Assembly (NCBI GenBank): GCA_002373855.1
Contig: DFKO01000236.1
Span: forward strand, 1 to 25,692
DNA length: 25,692 bases
Direction: 5' to 3'
DNA from: Lachnospiraceae bacterium UBA3643
Lineage (GTDB): Bacteria > Bacillota > Clostridia > Lachnospirales > Lachnospiraceae
Positions 7,475 through 14,139 of the stretch are shown here, one piece after another; the stretch's first letter is position 1, and the number at the start of each line of letters is the position of its first letter. A model generated the notes under the pieces. It made no database searches. It saw nothing but the letters and a program-made list of their open reading frames with translations, and was not told where the DNA came from. A program made the translations under genes and the position numbers.

Positions 7475-7606
7475 ATGTGCCTTGCTTTTGGGCTGAGCAT
7501 CAGGCCCAGCCCCGCAGGGCGAAATACCTTTGGGGAGAATCACCAAAGTAGTATTGAGTTACTATCTCGGAGAGATAGTAGAGAAAAAGTGTACTGGGGA
7601 GATTGA
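7475..7606 (+). CDS. Possible 43-residue peptide across the oriT-like region
   Basis: An open frame from ATG 7475, with AGGGGGG 4 bp before it, running through all four hairpins at 7489-7580 and stopping at TGA 7604-7606, 2 bp before the relaxase ATG. It begins MCLAFGLSIRPSPAGR. Such a frame could couple translation to the relaxase, or be a by-product of the conserved DNA structure. I did not recognise the peptide. Confidence 0.35.
   Translation: MCLAFGLSIRPSPAGRNTFGENHQSSIELLSRRDSREKVYWGD
7489..7600 (+). other. oriT: Probable origin of transfer (oriT), four-hairpin array
   Basis: Four inverted repeats stand in a row: TGGGCTGA/TCAGGCCCA (7489-7508, one bulge), GCCC/GGGC (7509-7520), CTTTGG/CCAAAG (7528-7548), and a perfect 9-bp TACTATCTC/GAGATAGTA (7560-7580). 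The last is followed by AAAAAGTGTACTGGGG just before the relaxase gene. MobV relaxases nick next to an inverted repeat directly upstream of their own gene, often near a GTGT sequence; position and structure fit. The exact nick site cannot be stated. Confidence 0.6.
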
Positions 7607-7608
7607 AT

Positions 7609-8733
7609 ATGGCTATAACAATAAGCACGCATAACGGCTCGACCGTTGACCTTGCTCACGATTTGCGAGAGACCTGGAGAATCGAAAAAGAAAATAAAGC
7701 TTGGGCAGAACGGCACCCGGGAGAACTAAGGATAGATACCTCCAAGGAACATGTGGTGTTAATTAATAGGGGCACTTTGTCTCATGTATACAAGGAGTTG
7801 TTTGGAGAAGCTCTTAAGGAATACAATGAAAAACAGATATCATCCGGGAAAAAAGACAGAGTAATAAAAAACTATCTTTCGGAAATAAAAGCAAAAGAAA
7901 AGTCTTCGAAAAATGCAAAGCACCCAATCTATGAACTTATTACACAAGTAGGGAGCATGTATAACCCTGTCCCTGAAGAAGATGAGGAAAAAATCTTGAT
8001 GGAACACGCTAAAGGCTTTGAAGAAAGAAATCCTCACTTGCACGTTGTCTGCCAGGTCTTGCATAAAGACGAGAAAGGAGGCACCCACATACATACGGCA
8101 TATATACCGGTTGCAACGGAGCAGAAAAGAGGGATGAAGGTCCAGAATTCCTTAACGGCTGCTTTAAAACAACAAGGGATAGTGGGCGATAAGTCGTCTG
8201 TTACTGCTCAGATGCTATGGGAGAAGCAGGAGAATAAAGTTCTTGAGGACATTTGCAATAAATACGGCTATTTGGTTGAACATACTATGGCCGGAAAGAA
8301 AGCTGAGCATCTATCTGTTGAAGAGTATCAGTTAAATAAAAAGATTAATGAAAAGCAAAACGAATTTAATGCGATAAAAGACCTTCCCTTAGGAAGTGTT
8401 ATTGTAAAAAAGGGGAGAATTGAGCAGCTCGAAAAGACGGAGAAAAAATACCAGAAAGAAAAGCCTCTAATTGAAAAGGCTAAAAAGGAACTAATTCTGG
8501 CTGAGCAGACAAGGGGAGCGACAAGACGGCAAGCAGAAAAATTGGCGAAAGACCAGGCTGAACTGGATAGAAGAAGAGCTGAATACGATGCTGAGGTAAA
8601 CGAGGCAGCAAATCGTAAGGTGGCACTTGTAAGAGATGATGCAATGCGATTTATTGTCGCAAGGGGGCTTTTGGATGATTTTTGGGCCTGGGTGCAGGAA
8701 TGTGTCGAAAAAATCTCGGCAAAAATTAGATGA
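7609..8733 (+). CDS. mobV: MobV/Pre family relaxase
   Basis: Relaxase that nicks oriT and leads the strand into a recipient. The N-terminus MAITISTHNGS and the two His clusters NPHLHVVCQV (about residues 140-150) and GGTHIHTAYIPV (about 157-168) match the metal-binding motif III region of the MobV/Pre family. From about residue 240 onward it is a Lys/Glu-rich coiled coil, as usual for this family, and 374 residues is a normal length. The reading frame extends 2 codons upstream to a TTG, but GGGGAG 7 bp before ATG 7609 favours the ATG. It follows the hairpin array that should be its target. Confidence 0.9.
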   Translation: MAITISTHNGSTVDLAHDLRETWRIEKENKAWAERHPGELRIDTSKEHVVLINRGTLSHVYKELFGEALKEYNEKQISSGKKDRVIKNYLSEIKAKEKSSKNAKHPIYELITQVGSMYNPVPEEDEEKILMEHAKGFEERNPHLHVVCQVLHKDEKGGTHIHTAYIPVATEQKRGMKVQNSLTAALKQQGIVGDKSSVTAQMLWEKQENKVLEDICNKYGYLVEHTMAGKKAEHLSVEEYQLNKKINEKQNEFNAIKDLPLGSVIVKKGRIEQLEKTEKKYQKEKPLIEKAKKELILAEQTRGATRRQAEKLAKDQAELDRRRAEYDAEVNEAANRKVALVRDDAMRFIVARGLLDDFWAWVQECVEKISAKIR

Positions 8734-8760
8734 AAGGGCGATTTGAGGAGGTGATTTGGT

Positions 8761-9114
8761 ATGGAAAGAAAAAGTGAGCTTTTAAAACTGACTGATATGA
8801 TTAAGCTTGAGATTCTTCCGGAGTATAATCGGCTGATTAGATCAGGAAGGATTAGCGAAGAGGATGCTGAAAAGATGAAGCGATTGGAAGTGGCATTTAG
8901 TTCGTTTGATTACTCACTATCGGGAGCATTGATACAATATAACGATTCTGAATTGAATCTGATGAAAAAAAGATTAGATTTAATCATCAAAGAGATGCAA
9001 AGTATTATTGACGATGACAGTATTAAAAGTAAGGTCAATTCAATTTGTATCAAAAGTGAGAATTCTATGCTGGATGATGATGAAAAAAATATTATCAAAA
9101 ATAAGGTTCCTTAA
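8761..9114 (+). CDS. Unknown small helical protein after the relaxase
   Basis: 117 residues, mostly charged and predicted helical (MERKSELLKLTDMIKLEIL). No membrane segment or signal. AGGAGG about 10 bp before ATG 8761 and only 27 bp after the relaxase stop place it in the relaxase operon. It may be an auxiliary transfer protein, but it is not recognised. Confidence 0.75.
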   Translation: MERKSELLKLTDMIKLEILPEYNRLIRSGRISEEDAEKMKRLEVAFSSFDYSLSGALIQYNDSELNLMKKRLDLIIKEMQSIIDDDSIKSKVNSICIKSENSMLDDDEKNIIKNKVP

Positions 9115-9140
9115 ATTTAAGACTGAAAAGGAGAGGTAAG

Positions 9141-9845
9141 ATGAATTACGGTTATTGCAGAATTTCCAGACCGACGCAGAACATTGAGCGACAGGTACGG
9201 AACATATTAGCATCATATCCTGATGCGATTCTTAAGCAAGAGGCATATACCGGTTGGAAGATGAAAGGTAGAAAAGAATGGGAAAAACTTCTGGATTTAG
9301 TACGGCCAGGAGATACGATTATTTTCGACTCGGTGAGCCGTATGAGTCGAAATGCAGAAGAAGGGGTTACAGTGTACTTTGATTTAATGGATAAAGGGAT
9401 TAATTTAGTCTTTCTTAAGGAGCCTTATGTTAATACAGATGTATATCGGACATCAGTTTCGAGACAAATTGATATATCTTGCATGACCGGTAATCAAGCT
9501 ACCGATAATTTTCTGAATAAGATGCAGGAAGCGTTAAACGGGCTCACTCGAGACCTGGCCAAAGAGCAGATAATCCTTGCCTTTCAGCAAAGTCAAAAGG
9601 AAGTTGATGATTTGAGGCTGAGGACAAGCGAAGGAATGGAAACAGCCAGAAGACTCGGAAAACGGATTGGAAATGAAAAAGGTCAAAAACTTAAGGTAAA
9701 AAAGGCAGAAAAAATAAAAATGCAAATTATTAAGTATTCCAAGGATTTTGAAGGAACTTTGAACGACAAAGAGGTGATGGCTATAGTTAAGGTGGCTAGG
9801 AATACTTATTACAAGTACAAAAATGAATGTAAGGAGACTGCCTAA
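9141..9845 (+). CDS. Small serine recombinase (resolvase/invertase family)
   Basis: The N-terminal catalytic domain carries the nucleophile Ser9 in YGYCRISRPTQNIERQ, and DSVSRMSR near residues 62-69 supplies the conserved Arg residues. The long helix region follows (about 130-165). The C-terminal 60 residues are Lys-rich with a likely helix-turn-helix (LNDKEVMAIVKVARNTYYKYKN). At 234 residues it is slightly longer than typical resolvases. AAAGGAGAGG precedes the ATG. In an element that can replicate it could resolve multimers. The hairpin array directly downstream should be considered as a possible target site. Confidence 0.88.
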   Translation: MNYGYCRISRPTQNIERQVRNILASYPDAILKQEAYTGWKMKGRKEWEKLLDLVRPGDTIIFDSVSRMSRNAEEGVTVYFDLMDKGINLVFLKEPYVNTDVYRTSVSRQIDISCMTGNQATDNFLNKMQEALNGLTRDLAKEQIILAFQQSQKEVDDLRLRTSEGMETARRLGKRIGNEKGQKLKVKKAEKIKMQIIKYSKDFEGTLNDKEVMAIVKVARNTYYKYKNECKETA

Positions 9846-9867
9846 AATATTTTAAGGGTGGAGAAAA

Positions 9868-9888
9868 AAACGGTCCTATAGACCGTTT
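9868..9888 (+). terminator. Hairpin after the serine recombinase
   Basis: AAACGGTC/GACCGTTT, perfect 8-bp stem. The T tail is short (TTT), so it is a weak terminator alone. The same ACGGTC/GACCGT stem core returns at 10200-10226. Confidence 0.5.
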
Positions 9889-9954
9889 CAGACTGAAGAC
9901 AAACCCCATTTTTGTTTAAGACTTTTTTCAAAAATGGGGTTTGTCTTCAGTCTG
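9889..9954. repeat. Perfect 26-bp inverted repeat (long hairpin)
   Basis: The arms at 9889-9914 and 9929-9954 are exact reverse complements, with a 14-base loop containing TTTTTT. This is longer than any normal terminator stem in the window. It abuts hairpins on both sides (9868-9888 and 9956-9976). It could be a strong double terminator, a recombination or replication hairpin, or a remnant. Confidence 0.85.
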
Positions 9955-9955
9955 T

Positions 9956-9982
9956 GGGAAGATGAAAAGTCTTCCCTTTTTT
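9956..9982 (+). terminator. Intrinsic terminator
   Basis: GGGAAGA/TCTTCCC, 7-bp stem with a 7-base loop, then TTTTTT. Confidence 0.8.
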
Positions 9983-9995
9983 ATTCTATAAAAGT

Positions 9996-10017
9996 GGTGC
10001 AACATGCACCTTTTTTT
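9996..10017 (+). terminator. Intrinsic terminator
   Basis: GGTGCA/TGCACC with a 3-base loop, then seven T. It is the fourth stem-loop in a row. Confidence 0.75.
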
Positions 10018-10266
10018 ATTCTGAAAAATGTGCTATATGATTTTGTTTTCTGCGATTGTGTACAGGTATAACAAGACATATTTTATAAGAAAGTTTATTT
10101 ATATTGTCTTATGGCAGTTTTCGCTAAAACCTCATCCAATAGCTTCAAATCATTAAGACCTTGAAGCATCGATCTTTTTACAGCCCGGAAGGGGCAAATA
10201 AAAAACGGTCATTTGACCGTTTTTTTATGCGTGTATTTTTTGTTATGCCATTTTGTAATAATCGCA
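10018..10266. other. Intergenic region with possible small RNA
   Basis: No convincing protein frame between the hairpin array and the ribbon-helix-helix gene. A plausible plus-strand promoter is TTGTTT (10043-10048), 18 bp, TATAAC (10067-10072). A transcript from about 10079 would contain GCTTCAA/TTGAAGC (10142-10167) and GCCC/GGGGC (10183-10195), and would end at the strong stem 10200-10226 with a T tail, giving about 148 nt. No known RNA family was recognised. Confidence 0.35.
10200..10226. terminator. Bidirectional terminator
   Basis: A 12-bp stem with A-run on the left and T-run on the right around ACGGTCA/TGACCGT. It can end the reverse-strand regulator gene as well as any plus-strand transcript from 10018 on. 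Confidence 0.85.
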
Positions 10267-10455
10267 TTATTCTTCAATTGTTGAGTTTTTTAACGCAAAT
10301 TCCAACAGAGTTCCAATCAATTCATTTCGGCTTCGGTCGGTCTGGATTGAAATTTCATCCAGTTTGTCAACTATTTCGTTTTTTATTCTTATGGAAAAAG
10401 TTTTATAGCCGTCGTCTTCTTTGGGTAATTTCCTTTTTAATACTAAATTAGCCAT
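10267..10455 (-). CDS. Ribbon-helix-helix (Arc/CopG-type) regulator
   Basis: A 62-residue protein: a basic N-terminus MANLVLKRKL, then a beta strand YKTFSIRIKN and two helices (EIVDKLDEISIQTDRSRNELIGTLLEFAL), the standard layout of Arc/MetJ/CopG DNA-binding proteins. AGAGGTGATT precedes the ATG, and a perfect TATAAT (reverse strand, 10480-10485) is a fitting -10. It is divergent from the 462-residue gene, whose promoter carries a tandem 13-bp repeat, so it is likely the repressor of that promoter and perhaps of itself. A broken copy of its first codons lies at 12118-12162. Confidence 0.8.
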   Translation of the reverse strand: MANLVLKRKLPKEDDGYKTFSIRIKNEIVDKLDEISIQTDRSRNELIGTLLEFALKNSTIEE

Positions 10456-10488
10456 TTGTTAATCACCTCTTTTGGGATGATTATACTG

Positions 10489-10543
10489 TTGATTTAATAT
10501 GAATAATATGGTATAAAAACATGTTATAGAAATATGTTATAGA
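10489..10543 (+). promoter_or_regulatory. Promoter and tandem 13-bp operator, copy A
   Basis: -35 TTGATT (10489-10494), exact 17-bp spacer, -10 TATAAA (10512-10517). Directly after comes AACATGTTATAGA (10518-10530) followed by AATATGTTATAGA (10531-10543), covering the expected start point. Tandem direct repeats over the start are the usual target form for ribbon-helix-helix repressors. The module recurs at 12192-12246. Confidence 0.7.
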
Positions 10544-10610
10544 TGATAGTTGGTATGTAAGGTAAAGAAAATCGGACAGTCCGGTATATCTTTTATAAAG
10601 GAGAAAAACA

Positions 10611-11999
10611 ATGGGCTTTTTCAGCAAATTCAAATATCCGGCTATACCTAAAGACAAGAAAGATGTAGACCTTCCGTGGCTTATTCATTATACAGTAAAT
10701 CCAAGCAAAGATAATCCTCTTCTTACAGACCCAAGACGCATATACAGTGACATGAATAATCATGTTTTCTGGGATTCTGATAAGTGTACTGAAGCTTCTG
10801 AAAAGTGGAACAAGATAGCACCCGGCGTAAGAAAAATGTTCTTTAACTTTATGTTTAAAGAAAAGTTTGGTCGCTGGCCGGCAAAAGACGGAAGTGATGC
10901 AACTCTTCAAAATTTAAGTGAAGTTATTTCGGATTCGTCTATTGAGACTTACTGTAAAAGAATGTATCCTGCTGTAGAAAAGGTTACAGATAAGCATTTC
11001 TTTATGCTTATGTTTGAATATTTGGCAAGTCAGTCTTCGCCTTTTCCTGAAGATAATGAAAAAAGGCTTAAATATTATACTGATGATACTGCCGATTTTA
11101 TGTTTATTTGGGACCAAGATACAAATGAGTGTCTTTACATAGAGGCTAAAGAAGAGGCTCCTTTTTTTGACATTGTTAAATATGATGAATATGACGGGTG
11201 GGTAGTAGATGATGTTATGCCTGACTGTATTAAAACATCAGAGGTTCCACTTAAACTGACATACGATTTCGAGCGTTATTATTCTCTTCGCAATGCATAT
11301 GCTTGCAGGTTTGCCGAAATAACAGGAATGTATCCAAGTTTTCTTCAGAAAGCTAATCTTTCCGGATTAAGTTTGGATGATATTACAACTAATACTCTGG
11401 AAAATGCCAATATTAAATCGCGGTTCCTTGAAAATATGGCAAGTGATTTAATTGAAATCATCGAGTATTTGAACCGTGATGCCAGCAAATACATTGAGCA
11501 GAGAGCTCAGTGGGAGGCTTTTATAGAGTATTCCAGACAGCAGCGTGAGAAAGTCTGCGGTAAGCTTAAACCGGGTCAGAAAGAGTCTGATAATCAGGCA
11601 TACATAGATTATGATAAAGAGGCTTTAAGACGCTTTGACGAGTTCAGCAAGAATGATAAAGTCATGAATATGACTGATGAAGAATTTGAGGAGCATGTTA
11701 AAGAGCAGAAAGCAAAAATTGCCGGACTTAAACAGGAGATACAGGATATAAAACTGGCCCAGGAACAGACTACTCAGGCCCTTGAAATTTTATCGGGTAC
11801 AAGAAAGGTTGTAGAGGGCAAAGAAAAAGAAGATATTGAGCTTCCGGCGTGGATGACCGAAGGAAAAACTCCTGAAGAAATCGAAGAAATAAAAGAGTCT
11901 CAGCGTAAATTCAAGGAAGTTTCAAAGAAAATGGAAGAATTGAAGCAAAAGGGCTTGATAACAGATGAACAGATAGACGAGTGGATATATAAGCACTGA
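10611..11999 (+). CDS. Unknown 462-residue cargo protein with SHOCT-like tail
   Basis: Not recognised over most of its length. The protein has no signal peptide or membrane segment, so it is probably cytoplasmic. Residues 1-260 look globular and rich in aromatic residues (for example WDSDKCTEASEKWNKIAPG). About 285-400 is charged and probably coiled coil. The last 30 residues (KKMEELKQKGLITDEQIDEW) resemble the short C-terminal SHOCT domain that often ends proteins of very different function. AAAGGAG lies 8 bp before the ATG. It is controlled by promoter copy A beside the ribbon-helix-helix regulator, which makes it regulated cargo. A role in defence or host interaction is possible but unproven. 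Confidence 0.8.
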   Translation: MGFFSKFKYPAIPKDKKDVDLPWLIHYTVNPSKDNPLLTDPRRIYSDMNNHVFWDSDKCTEASEKWNKIAPGVRKMFFNFMFKEKFGRWPAKDGSDATLQNLSEVISDSSIETYCKRMYPAVEKVTDKHFFMLMFEYLASQSSPFPEDNEKRLKYYTDDTADFMFIWDQDTNECLYIEAKEEAPFFDIVKYDEYDGWVVDDVMPDCIKTSEVPLKLTYDFERYYSLRNAYACRFAEITGMYPSFLQKANLSGLSLDDITTNTLENANIKSRFLENMASDLIEIIEYLNRDASKYIEQRAQWEAFIEYSRQQREKVCGKLKPGQKESDNQAYIDYDKEALRRFDEFSKNDKVMNMTDEEFEEHVKEQKAKIAGLKQEIQDIKLAQEQTTQALEILSGTRKVVEGKEKEDIELPAWMTEGKTPEEIEEIKESQRKFKEVSKKMEELKQKGLITDEQIDEWIYKH

Positions 12000-12018
12000 T
12001 AAACAATCAAGATTATGG

Positions 12019-12051
12019 CCTGTTAACAGAATTTCTGTTAGCAGGTTTTTT
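12019..12051 (+). terminator. Intrinsic terminator after the 462-residue gene
   Basis: CCTGTTAACAG/CTGTTAGCAGG (one G-T pair) with a 5-base loop, then TTTTTT. Confidence 0.88.
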
Positions 12052-12117
12052 ATTGCATTTTTTTTCAAAAAAGGTGAATGATTTTTTATTTTGGATGTGA
12101 GTTTAATTCAAGCAGCA

Positions 12118-12162
12118 CTACGGGGGTTGGGAGACTTTCTTTCTTAATACCAAATTAGTCAT
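12118..12162 (-). pseudogene. Remnant of a second ribbon-helix-helix gene
   Basis: On the reverse strand, AGAGGTGATC and an ATG at 12162 open a frame reading MTNLVLRKKVSQPP and then a stop. The first seven residues match MANLVLKR of the intact regulator at 10455, with the same ribosome binding site and the same divergent promoter beyond. The rest of the gene is lost. It marks the edge of a duplication of the regulator-promoter module. Confidence 0.65.
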
Positions 12163-12191
12163 AATCTGATCACCTCTTTTTAATTATAAGG

Positions 12192-12246
12192 TTGATTTAA
12201 AATGAATAATATGGTATAAAAACATGTTATAGAAACATGTTAAGCA
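12192..12246 (+). promoter_or_regulatory. Promoter and tandem 13-bp operator, copy B
   Basis: -35 TTGATT (12192-12197), 17-bp spacer, -10 TATAAA (12215-12220), then AACATGTTATAGA (12221-12233) and AACATGTTAAGCA (12234-12246). It is nearly identical to copy A and equally placed before a plus-strand gene, here the lipoprotein. Confidence 0.7.
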
Positions 12247-12315
12247 TGATACAATGTACATGTAAGATAAACAAAGCCGAATAAATCGGCATAATCGTAT
12301 AAGGAGAAAAGAATT

Positions 12316-12801
12316 ATGAAGAAGAAGATTTTAGGTATGTTAATTGCAGTAATGATGATTGGAACTGTTGCCGGTTGTGGAAATACTGAGAATGCAGATA
12401 CACCTACAGCTGCTGATACAGTTCAGGAAACAGAAACAGCAACAAATGACGAAACTGTTGAAGTTGCAGACACCACAGAAGATACAGAGGTTGTAGCCGA
12501 GAATGTAGACCTTGGTGGAAAAGAGCCTGATGAAACTTTATGTTCATGGATTCACTCAGCATTAACGATTTCAGACCCAGCACTTTTTGAGCTTGGACCT
12601 AAAACAGAAGTAACATTCAGTTTCAATGGTAACATTCTGACGATAACACCTGAGGTTGATGATGCATGGCAAAAAGCTGTAGAATCTAATCTCAACTTGA
12701 AAAATTGGTCTAAAGAAAATTTCTATTCAGGCGATGTAACAGTGGTAATGGTAGATTATTGTAAGGCAACTGTTACTTACGGCGACATTGTAATAGAGTA
12801 A
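12316..12801 (+). CDS. Putative lipoprotein, unknown function
   Basis: 161 residues. A signal peptide MKKKILGMLIAVMMIGTVAGC ends in a lipobox (VAGC, Cys21), so the protein should be lipid-anchored on the outer face of the membrane. A Thr/Glu/Asp-rich linker follows to about residue 70. A C-terminal domain of some 90 residues, probably beta-rich (TEVTFSFNGNILTITPEVDD), is not recognised. AAGGAG lies before the ATG. Promoter copy B would place it under the same regulator as the 462-residue protein. Confidence 0.85.
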   Translation: MKKKILGMLIAVMMIGTVAGCGNTENADTPTAADTVQETETATNDETVEVADTTEDTEVVAENVDLGGKEPDETLCSWIHSALTISDPALFELGPKTEVTFSFNGNILTITPEVDDAWQKAVESNLNLKNWSKENFYSGDVTVVMVDYCKATVTYGDIVIE

Positions 12802-12818
12802 TCATTTAAACATTATTA

Positions 12819-12860
12819 AAAGAGGACTTGATAGCCGATGCTATTAAGCCCTCTTTTTTT
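12819..12860. terminator. Bidirectional terminator between convergent genes
   Basis: A long, imperfect stem (AAGAGG-CTT-ATAGC / GCTAT-AAG-CTCTT) with seven T on the plus strand and TTTT on the reverse strand. It serves the lipoprotein gene and the reverse-strand gene at 12863. Confidence 0.8.
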
Positions 12861-12862
12861 GT

Positions 12863-13897
12863 TTAGTATGTCGGACGATAGTAATACATATCGTCACCAC
12901 TGTCAATGTATTCCATCATAAGCTCATCTGCATAGTAGAAGTATCCGTATGTATTCCAACTACCTACATTTGAGTTATTTATCTTTCTGTCGGCAGATAC
13001 ACCACCACGAAGATAAATATTACCTGTCTGGTCAAGTCTTGTACAGTCTACAAAGATAGGTTCACCGGCTTTAAATATAAGCACATTCTTTACATGAGGT
13101 GTCATAAGTCCATTGTAAACACCTATGTCCATATATTCACCACCGGCTTCATCAGTATAATAGAAATCCAATGTTCCGTCTAATCCCATCCAAGTAAGAA
13201 CAAGGTCTTCTGACGGAGTTCCTATGTAAACCATTACATGATGACTATTATCGTCTTTGTAGTAGTCAGGGTCATCGGGTGTTAAGTTCGGATAATGAAT
13301 AAGTATATCTCCGGGCTTTAATGAGCTTGAAGCTGAGTCCCAACCACCCCATGAGTGAGTAAGGCTACTATTCTTAAAGTCATCAATATCCCAAATGGCT
13401 CCTGCTTCACCCTTACACTTGATATATGAACAGAAACCTGATGCATCTGTACAAGTACAACTATGAGAAGTATTACCCTGTTCTGTATCAAGAAGAGTAG
13501 TTGTATCATATGTAATATCCCAGCCGGTTGTTGTAGACGGTCTGTTACAGTCATACATAAGATATCCGTGCGAATGATGTTCTTGCGAATACTGTCCATT
13601 ACCAACAGCTTCAAGTGCAAGTCTTATGGCCTCTCTTTGACCTTTTGATAAACTTTCTCCTCCTATAGCTCTGATAATATCATCTACCTGTGTATCCGAA
13701 AGCTGAGGCGAACTAAGGTTAACCGGAATATCAAACATATAAGTATCCTCCCAGGAATTTATATATTTGAGTATTGCAAGTTCCATATTAGTTTCAGTCC
13801 AGCCCTGATACTCATTAGCATCTTCATATTGGAATAAACCTTTACCCCATTCAAGAGATGCGTCTATATCGAATATATCCTGAGCTATAAAAAGCAT
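12863..13897 (-). pseudogene. NlpC/P60-like protein, probably 5'-truncated
   Basis: 344 codons from the first ATG. The middle part resembles NlpC/P60 peptidoglycan peptidases: 'CTDASGFCSYIKC' stands where DCSGF with the catalytic Cys is expected, and 'GDILIHYP...HHVMVYIG' stands at the catalytic His region. Here the nucleophile position is Ala (codon GCA), so ordinary activity is doubtful unless a neighbouring Cys serves. There is no signal peptide, and ATG 13897 has no ribosome binding site. The frame continues upstream as plausible coding sequence (AAHYDGIYQVDS) to a stop with no start codon, so the 5' end seems lost. It could still be expressed as a shorter protein. Confidence 0.6.
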
Positions 13898-14139
13898 ACT
13901 ATCAACTTGATATATTCCATCATAGTGTGCAGCATATTTTTATGCGAATGATCAACAACAATTGTATGGTGTGCATTTAGGAGATATAATCATAGGCATA
14001 TCTTGTTATACATATATATTTATTTGATAATACTGAACAGGCGAGATTTTTATACATTAAAGTGGACAATAGGATGGACAATTAAATAATGGAGACTGTG
14101 AAACTCCTTTCTTTATTAGTGTTTGTGGACAATAATGCC
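13898..14139. other. Right end of the element, non-coding, with arm-type sites
   Basis: No gene seen. It is AT-rich and contains AGTGGACAAT (14061-14070), GATGGACAAT (14073-14082) and TGTGGACAAT (14123-14132), matching the two copies at 126-146. The last is only 7 bp from attR. Confidence 0.6.

Noticed and set aside
3353..8733. Complete conjugative element (ICE)
   Set aside because: Coupling protein and relaxase are present but no VirB4-like ATPase or channel proteins, so self-transfer is not supported.
9889..10226. Retron or other reverse-transcriptase-linked RNA
   Set aside because: Long inverted repeats suggested it, but no reverse transcriptase gene exists in the window.
10161..10451. 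Plus-strand 96-codon frame opposite the regulator
   Set aside because: It runs through the terminator stem and lies antisense to a well-supported ribbon-helix-helix gene.
10267..10455. Toxin-antitoxin pair with the ribbon-helix-helix protein as antitoxin
   Set aside because: No small toxin-like gene is next to it on the same strand; its neighbour is divergent and large. A plain regulator fits better.
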